From: Streptomyces sp. cf386
GTDB taxonomy: Bacteria > Actinomycetota > Actinomycetes > Streptomycetales > Streptomycetaceae
Assembly (NCBI RefSeq): GCF_900103585.1
Contig: NZ_FNHV01000007.1
Location: 350,627-414,626, forward strand
Direction of reading: 5' to 3'
Length of the DNA: 64,000 nucleotides
Part shown: positions 59,595 through 64,000 of the stretch, piece by piece
How positions within the stretch are numbered: position 1 is the first letter of the stretch
Layout: each line of letters begins with the position of its first letter
The notes under the pieces: model-generated
Seen by the model: the letters and a program-made list of their open reading frames with translations, nothing else
What the model was told of the DNA's origin: nothing
The model's database searches: none
Made by a program: the position numbers and the translations under genes

Positions 59595-61040
59595 CTAGCT
59601 CTTGAGTGCCGCCTCCATCACCTTCTTGGCCACGGGGGCGGCCAGCCCGTTACCGCTGACCTCCGACCGCGCCGCGTCCGACTGCTCCACGACCACCGCC
59701 ACGGCGACCTCCTTGCCGTCGGCCTTCCCGTACGACGTGAACCAGGCGTACGGCGTCTTGCTGTTCTTCTCGCCGTGCTGGGCCGTGCCCGTCTTGCCGC
59801 CCACCGTCGCGCCCGAGATCTGGGCGTTCGTGCCGGTGCCCTCCTCGACGACCGTCTGCATCGCCGACTGGAGCTGCTCCGCGGTGTCCGAGCTGACGAT
59901 CTCCTTCGTGCCGGCCCGGTCGTCGTAGTTCTCCAACACATCCCCACCGCTGTCGGTGATGCGGGACACCATGTGCGGCGAAACCAGCTTGCCGTCGTTG
60001 GCTATGGCCGCCGACACCATGGCCATCTGCAGCGGGGTGGCCGTGACGTCGAACTGGCCGATGCCCGACAGGGCCGTCTGCGCCTTGTCCATGTCCGAGG
60101 GGTACACGCTGGTGTACGCCCGCACCGGCACGTCCTGCTCCTCGTCGTTGAAGCCGAACTTCTCGGCCATCGCCCTGACCTTGTCCTGGCCCAGGTCGAC
60201 GGCCATCTTCCCGAAGACGTTGTTGCACGAGTACTGCAGGGCCACCCGGATCGAGGCGTCCTCACAGGGGGCGGACGGGTTCTCGTTCGTCAGGTCGCTG
60301 CTCGACTGCGGCAGGTCGTACGGGTTCGGACTGTCCGTCTTGTCGTCCACCGACGAGTACAGCCCGTCCTCCAGCGCGGCCGCCGCGACGACCAGCTTGA
60401 ACGTCGAACCCGGCGGCAGCGGCTGGCGCAGCGCGCGGTTCGTCATCGGCTTGTCGGCGTCCTTGGTCAGCTCCTTCCAGGCGTCCGAGTCGCCCGTGGT
60501 GATCCGCGACGGGTCGTACGACGGAGTGGAGGCGACCGCCAGGATCTTCCCGGTGGTGGAGTCGATCGCGACGGCGGCGCCCTTCTTGTCGCCGAGCGCG
60601 TCGTACGCCGCCTTCTGCACATCCGGGTCGATCGTCGTGATCACGTTGCCCGGGTCGGACCGCTTGTTGGTGACCGTGTCGAGCACGCTCTTCAGGCGGG
60701 TGTCGGTTCCGTCGAGCAGATCCTGGTAGACGCCCTCCAGCTGGGTGGCGCCGTATGCCTGCGAGCTGTACCCGGTCACCGCCGCGTAGAGCGAGCCGTC
60801 CGTGTACGTCCGCTTGTACGCGAGGTCGCCGCTCTTCGTCCGCGCCGAGCCGGTGATCGCCTCGCCGCCCACGACGATGTTGCCGAGCGGCTCGCTGTAC
60901 AGCGCGATCGTGTTCCGCCGGTTGTGCTTGTCGTCCGCGAGGGCCTGGCCTTCGTAGAACTGCACCCAGGTCGCCCTGACCAGCAGAGCGAACACCAGCA
61001 GCAGCGTGAAGACGGACACCCGCCTGATCGTCTTGTTCAT
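59595..61040 (-). CDS. class B penicillin-binding protein (PbpA-like)
   Basis: A 481-residue membrane-anchored transpeptidase. One N-terminal helix (VSVFTLLLVFALLVRATWV) precedes a dimerisation domain and the transpeptidase domain with S212-x-x-K (PPGSTFK), S271-x-N (YSCNN) and K416-T-G (GGKTGTAQ). ATG 61040 is chosen over a TTG four codons earlier. It is shorter than PBP2/FtsI and lacks PASTA repeats, like the PbpA group that acts in septal or spore wall synthesis. It appears single, with its promoter between it and the response regulator. Confidence 0.92.
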   Translation of the reverse strand: MNKTIRRVSVFTLLLVFALLVRATWVQFYEGQALADDKHNRRNTIALYSEPLGNIVVGGEAITGSARTKSGDLAYKRTYTDGSLYAAVTGYSSQAYGATQLEGVYQDLLDGTDTRLKSVLDTVTNKRSDPGNVITTIDPDVQKAAYDALGDKKGAAVAIDSTTGKILAVASTPSYDPSRITTGDSDAWKELTKDADKPMTNRALRQPLPPGSTFKLVVAAAALEDGLYSSVDDKTDSPNPYDLPQSSSDLTNENPSAPCEDASIRVALQYSCNNVFGKMAVDLGQDKVRAMAEKFGFNDEEQDVPVRAYTSVYPSDMDKAQTALSGIGQFDVTATPLQMAMVSAAIANDGKLVSPHMVSRITDSGGDVLENYDDRAGTKEIVSSDTAEQLQSAMQTVVEEGTGTNAQISGATVGGKTGTAQHGEKNSKTPYAWFTSYGKADGKEVAVAVVVEQSDAARSEVSGNGLAAPVAKKVMEAALKS

Positions 61041-61095
61041 CCCACTCGACAAGACGAGCGGGATGAGGGCAATCGTTCCCTTGCGCCCCGTTTTC

Positions 61096-61758
61096 TCATC
61101 GAGCGTTCATGAAGCCCGCCTCGTACGCGGCGATCACGGCCTGGGTGCGGTCCCGGGTGCCCGTCTTCGCCAGAACCGCCGCCACGTGCGACTTCACGGT
61201 GGCCGGACCGACCTCCATCCGCCGCGCGATCTCCGCGTTGGTCAGGCCCTGTGCCATCAGCCGCAGCACATCGCTCTCGCGGCCCGTGAGCCGCGCCACC
61301 CAGGGCGGAGGCGTGGGGCACGCGCGCGCGTGCTCGGCCGCGAGGCCGCGTACGGCCGACGGGAACAGCAGGGTGTCGGTGTGCGAGACCAGCCGTACGG
61401 CCTGGACGAGCACGTCGGCCTCCGCCCGCTTCAGCAGGAACCCGGCGGCCCCGGCGCGCAGGGCGTCGTACACATAGGAGTCGTTCTCGAAGGTCGTGAC
61501 GACCACGATCCGAGGCGGGTCGGTGAGCGTGGCGAGGATCTGCTCGGTGGCGCGGATGCCGTCGATCTCGGGCATCCGGACGTCCATGAGGACCACGTCG
61601 GGCCGCAGCTCCCGCACGACGGACACGGCCTCGGCGCCGGTCGCCGCCTCCCCGACCACCTCCAGGTCCGGCTCGGCGGAGAGGATGGCGCGCAGGGCGG
61701 TGCGCACCATGCGCTCGTCGTCGGCGAGGACGATCCGGATGGTCGGGCGGGGCGTCAT
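61096..61758 (-). CDS. NarL/LuxR-type response regulator
   Basis: A 220-residue regulator. Receiver domain residues 1-125 with acidic pocket D13-D14 and phospho-acceptor D59 (VVLMDVRMPE). The C-terminal LuxR helix-turn-helix (about 148-210) reads 'LTGRESDVLRLMAQGLTNAEIARRMEV' and 'TVKSHVAAVLAKTGTRDR'. ATG 61758 follows AAAGGACC within a tandem repeat. It lies directly downstream of the histidine kinase and is its cognate regulator. Confidence 0.93.
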   Translation of the reverse strand: MTPRPTIRIVLADDERMVRTALRAILSAEPDLEVVGEAATGAEAVSVVRELRPDVVLMDVRMPEIDGIRATEQILATLTDPPRIVVVTTFENDSYVYDALRAGAAGFLLKRAEADVLVQAVRLVSHTDTLLFPSAVRGLAAEHARACPTPPPWVARLTGRESDVLRLMAQGLTNAEIARRMEVGPATVKSHVAAVLAKTGTRDRTQAVIAAYEAGFMNAR

Positions 61759-61760
61759 GC

Positions 61761-61847
61761 GGGTCCTTTCATGGGCGGTCGGGGGTCCTTTCACGGGCGG
61801 TCGACGCGTCCCTCTCACGGGCAGTCGACAGGTCCCCTCATCGGCAG
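61761..61847. repeat. 22-24 bp tandem repeat between kinase and regulator genes
   Basis: Units start at 61761, 61783 and 61806, with a shorter relative at 61830, each built on GGGTCCTTTCAYGGGCGGTC. On the minus strand they carry the kinase stop codon and repeated AAAGGACC ribosome-binding-like cores upstream of the regulator start. Confidence 0.8.
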
Positions 61848-63080
61848 CCGCACGTACAGCCGCCACGTCCCCTGCTCGGCGCCGGCCACCGTCGTCCCGC
61901 CCAGCAGCCGCGCCCGGTCGGCGATGCCGCGCAGGCCGTGCCCGCCGCCGGGGCGGCACTCTCGGGCGCAGTCCACGGGATTCTCGACGGTGATCCCCAG
62001 GTGCCCGTCGGCCACCTCGATCCGCAGCAGCACGGTCACCCCGGCACCGGCGTGCTTGAGGGCGTTGCTCAGCCCCTCCTGCACGATCCGGTAGGCCTCG
62101 CGGGAGAGGACGGGCGGCAGGGCCTCGCCGTCGGCGGTGACCTTGGCCGTCACCCGCAGTCCGGCCGCGCGCGTGCGACGCAGCAGGCCGGCCAGGTCGG
62201 TGGCGAGGGTGGGCGCCGGGGCCGTACCGGGTGTGTTGCCCTCCCTCAACACGCCCAGGACGGCGTCGAGTTCGCCGACCGAGCGCCGGGTCGTGTCCTC
62301 GATCGCGGCGAGGGCCTCACGGACGAACTCCGGGTCGCTGTCCAGGACCCGGCGGGCCGCGCTCGCCTGGAGGGTCACGGCGCTGAGGGCGTGGCCGACG
62401 GAGTCGTGCAGCTCGCGCGCGAGCCGGTTGCGCACGGCGAGGTCGGCGGCGCGCGCCTCGGCCGCCGCGAGCCGGTCCTCCGGCGTGGGCCCGAGCAGCG
62501 CGGGCGCCCAGCGGGCGAGGAGCGTGCCGGAGACGGCCGCGCAGCCGGCGAGCGCCACCATGGTCGCCACGCCCGCGACCGGCGCGAGCGCCAACACCCA
62601 GGTGTGGTCGAGGGCTTCGGGCAGCCCGACGAGTTCGGCGCCGCCCAGCCGGACCAGCAGCGGCAGCGCGACGAGGAAACCGGCGAACGGCGGCACCGCC
62701 AGCGACATCCCGGAGATGATCCCGCCGAACCCGAGATGCAGCGTGAACCAGGCCGCCGCCCGCCCCTTCGCCGCCCGCGACCGGGCCGGCCCGTGGGCGA
62801 GCAGGCCGGAGTCCACCCCGCACAGCGACCGCACCGCACCCGCCTCCAGGGACCTGGTCAGCGGGAACAGGACGGCGGTGATCGTGGCGAGGGGCAACCC
62901 GACGGCGAAGGAGAGGAGTTGCAGGGGCAGGTCGTTGAAGACGTACCGGGAGTCGGTGGCGGGGCCGACGACGAGCTGGCCGACGAAGACGTACGGCATG
63001 GCGAGCGCACCGCCGAGGATCAGATGGATCCAGCGCCGGCGCGCCCGCCGCCCGAACAGGAGTCGCGCGAACCTGCTCAC
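61815..63080 (-). CDS. NarL-system sensor histidine kinase (HisKA_3)
   Basis: A 421-residue membrane kinase. GTG 63080 overlaps the stop codon of the upstream gene (GTGA). The first 250 residues hold about six helices; then the HisKA_3 box with the phospho-His ('RNRLARELHDSVGHALSAV') and an ATPase domain ('EAYRIVQEGLSNALKHAG', 'GGGHGLRGIADRARLLGG'). It has no extracytoplasmic sensor loop of note, so it probably senses within the membrane. The last codons lie in a tandem repeat. Confidence 0.92.
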   Translation of the reverse strand: MSRFARLLFGRRARRRWIHLILGGALAMPYVFVGQLVVGPATDSRYVFNDLPLQLLSFAVGLPLATITAVLFPLTRSLEAGAVRSLCGVDSGLLAHGPARSRAAKGRAAAWFTLHLGFGGIISGMSLAVPPFAGFLVALPLLVRLGGAELVGLPEALDHTWVLALAPVAGVATMVALAGCAAVSGTLLARWAPALLGPTPEDRLAAAEARAADLAVRNRLARELHDSVGHALSAVTLQASAARRVLDSDPEFVREALAAIEDTTRRSVGELDAVLGVLREGNTPGTAPAPTLATDLAGLLRRTRAAGLRVTAKVTADGEALPPVLSREAYRIVQEGLSNALKHAGAGVTVLLRIEVADGHLGITVENPVDCARECRPGGGHGLRGIADRARLLGGTTVAGAEQGTWRLYVRLPMRGPVDCP

Positions 63081-64000
63081 GCCGTACGGGACTTCCGGCT
63101 CGCGGCGCGCTCCGCGAGGAAGTGGACGCCGAGGCTGGCGACGAGGATGCCGACGATCATCTGGCCAGCGTAGGTGAGGCTCAGCACCGGTGTCGGGCCG
63201 TCGGCCATGTCCGTGAGCGGGGCCAGCGACAGCCAGGCCGCCCAGCAGACCGTCGCTGCCGAGCCCACCCAGGCGAGGGCGAGGGGCAGCCGGACGGGCA
63301 GGGTCCGGCCGCGCCGGAAGGCGAGGAGGAGACCGCCGGTGACGGCCATGGCGAGGAACACGGCGGACAGGGCCTCCATGACGTAGAAGCCGCTGGTGCG
63401 GTCGGCGAGGTGGGCCTCGTCGAGCCCGGCGGTGCCACCGCCCGCCCACAGCACATGGACGATGAGCGGCGGCAGCGCGCAGCCGGCAGCCGCCACGGCG
63501 ACGGCACGCTGGGCCGCCCCGATGATGCCGACCGGAAGCTCCCAGACCCGCCCCTCCCACAACCGTCCCCAGCGGTCACGGGCGTAGAGCACGAGCAGGG
63601 CGCCGAGGGTGAGCCCCTGCACGATGAACCCGGTGTAGACGACCCCGAAGACCCAGGCGTCGAGGAACGGTTCACCACCGGCGGCGGTGGTGTTCGCGGG
63701 CCCGCCGAGCGCGTCGACGGCGACCTGGAGCGGAAACCCGGCCATGATCGGCGCGAGCAGCCCGGTGGCCACCCACGCGGGGAGGGCGAGCAGCCACGCG
63801 GGCACCCGCAGCCCCCACGGCCGGGTCAGCACCAGCGCGAGCACGATCACGGCCGCGTCCATGAGCACCGTGACACTGTTGGCGACGGCCACGCTCGCCC
63901 GGTGCTCCAGCAGGGAGCTGCCGTCCGGGATGCCGATCCGACTCCCCGCGATCCAGGCGGCCTTGAGCGAGAGATACGGCGCACAGGAGACGATGGCGAC
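63077..64000 (-). CDS. polytopic membrane protein upstream of the kinase, 5' end outside window
   Basis: The frame stays open to the window edge, giving 307 visible residues; GTG 63892 is internal to a continuous protein-like sequence (…YLSLKAAWIAGSRIGIPDG). At least seven hydrophobic helices are visible (for example 'VTVLMDAAVIVLALVL', 'LDAWVFGVVYTGFIVQGLTLGALLVLY', 'AVFLAMAVTGGLLLAF'). It overlaps the kinase start by 4 bases and may belong to the signalling unit or be a fused sensor-like membrane protein. No family recognised. Confidence 0.8.
   Translation of the reverse strand, partial: VAIVSCAPYLSLKAAWIAGSRIGIPDGSSLLEHRASVAVANSVTVLMDAAVIVLALVLTRPWGLRVPAWLLALPAWVATGLLAPIMAGFPLQVAVDALGGPANTTAAGGEPFLDAWVFGVVYTGFIVQGLTLGALLVLYARDRWGRLWEGRVWELPVGIIGAAQRAVAVAAAGCALPPLIVHVLWAGGGTAGLDEAHLADRTSGFYVMEALSAVFLAMAVTGGLLLAFRRGRTLPVRLPLALAWVGSAATVCWAAWLSLAPLTDMADGPTPVLSLTYAGQMIVGILVASLGVHFLAERAASRKSRTA

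Overview
This is a high-GC actinobacterial chromosome segment, almost certainly Streptomyces. The evidence is the very high GC with strong third-position bias, Tat and lipoprotein signals, sugar ABC importers without their own ATPase genes, short GTG/ATG genes overlapping by 1-4 bases, and several families typical of streptomycetes (TerD, SigE-type sigma factor, DUF6010, TIGR03086). No rRNA, tRNA or CRISPR was recognised.

Layout. 1-5000: a partial hypothetical gene, a PhoX-type phosphatase, an HNH endonuclease gene, and a TROVE/Ro60 gene lacking its 5' part directly behind the HNH stop codon. 5-8 kb: a GntR regulator with ACC deaminase (acdS), then a LacI regulator. 8-11.4 kb: a sugar ABC importer (lipoprotein plus two permeases) behind a promoter with a perfect 18-bp palindrome. 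11.6-14.1 kb: a TerD-family protein, a small conserved gene and a broken group II intron reverse transcriptase. 14.2-19.4 kb (minus strand): a polyol-type ABC importer, zinc dehydrogenase and DeoR regulator. 19.7-22.8 kb: divergent uronate dehydrogenase (udh) and 5-dehydro-4-deoxyglucarate dehydratase (kdgD), with an unknown gene coupled to kdgD. 22.7-26.3 kb: an MFS exporter and small housekeeping or hypothetical genes.

26.4-56.4 kb is a very large pectin-utilisation locus. It starts with a GntR/FCD regulator, a DHDPS-family enzyme and an IlvD/Edd sugar-acid dehydratase. A run of overlapping genes follows: two ABC permeases, pectate lyase PL1, Gfo/Idh/MocA oxidoreductase, DUF6807 protein, intracellular GH43, a PL1-CE8 fusion and the binding lipoprotein. 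Next come secreted enzymes: a CE12-type acetylesterase, PL1, two CE8 pectin methylesterases, another PL1, an alpha/beta hydrolase and a PL9 lyase. After an unrelated ABC efflux pair and a truncated gene there is a two-domain secreted GH43, a second PL9 and a PL3 lyase. Together these could remove methyl and acetyl esters, cut homogalacturonan, trim arabinan side chains, import oligomers, and oxidise uronic and pentonic acids through the udh/kdgD and IlvD/DHDPS steps.

56.4-64 kb: a SigE-family sigma factor with a membrane partner, an NCS2 purine-type permease, a class B penicillin-binding protein, and a two-component system (response regulator, histidine kinase) with a coupled membrane protein running off the window edge.

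Several perfect hairpins separate transcription units. AAGCGCTT-centred palindromes recur in the pectin locus and suggest a LacI-type regulator encoded elsewhere. Function calls rest on recognised motifs and remembered family sequences, not on searches.
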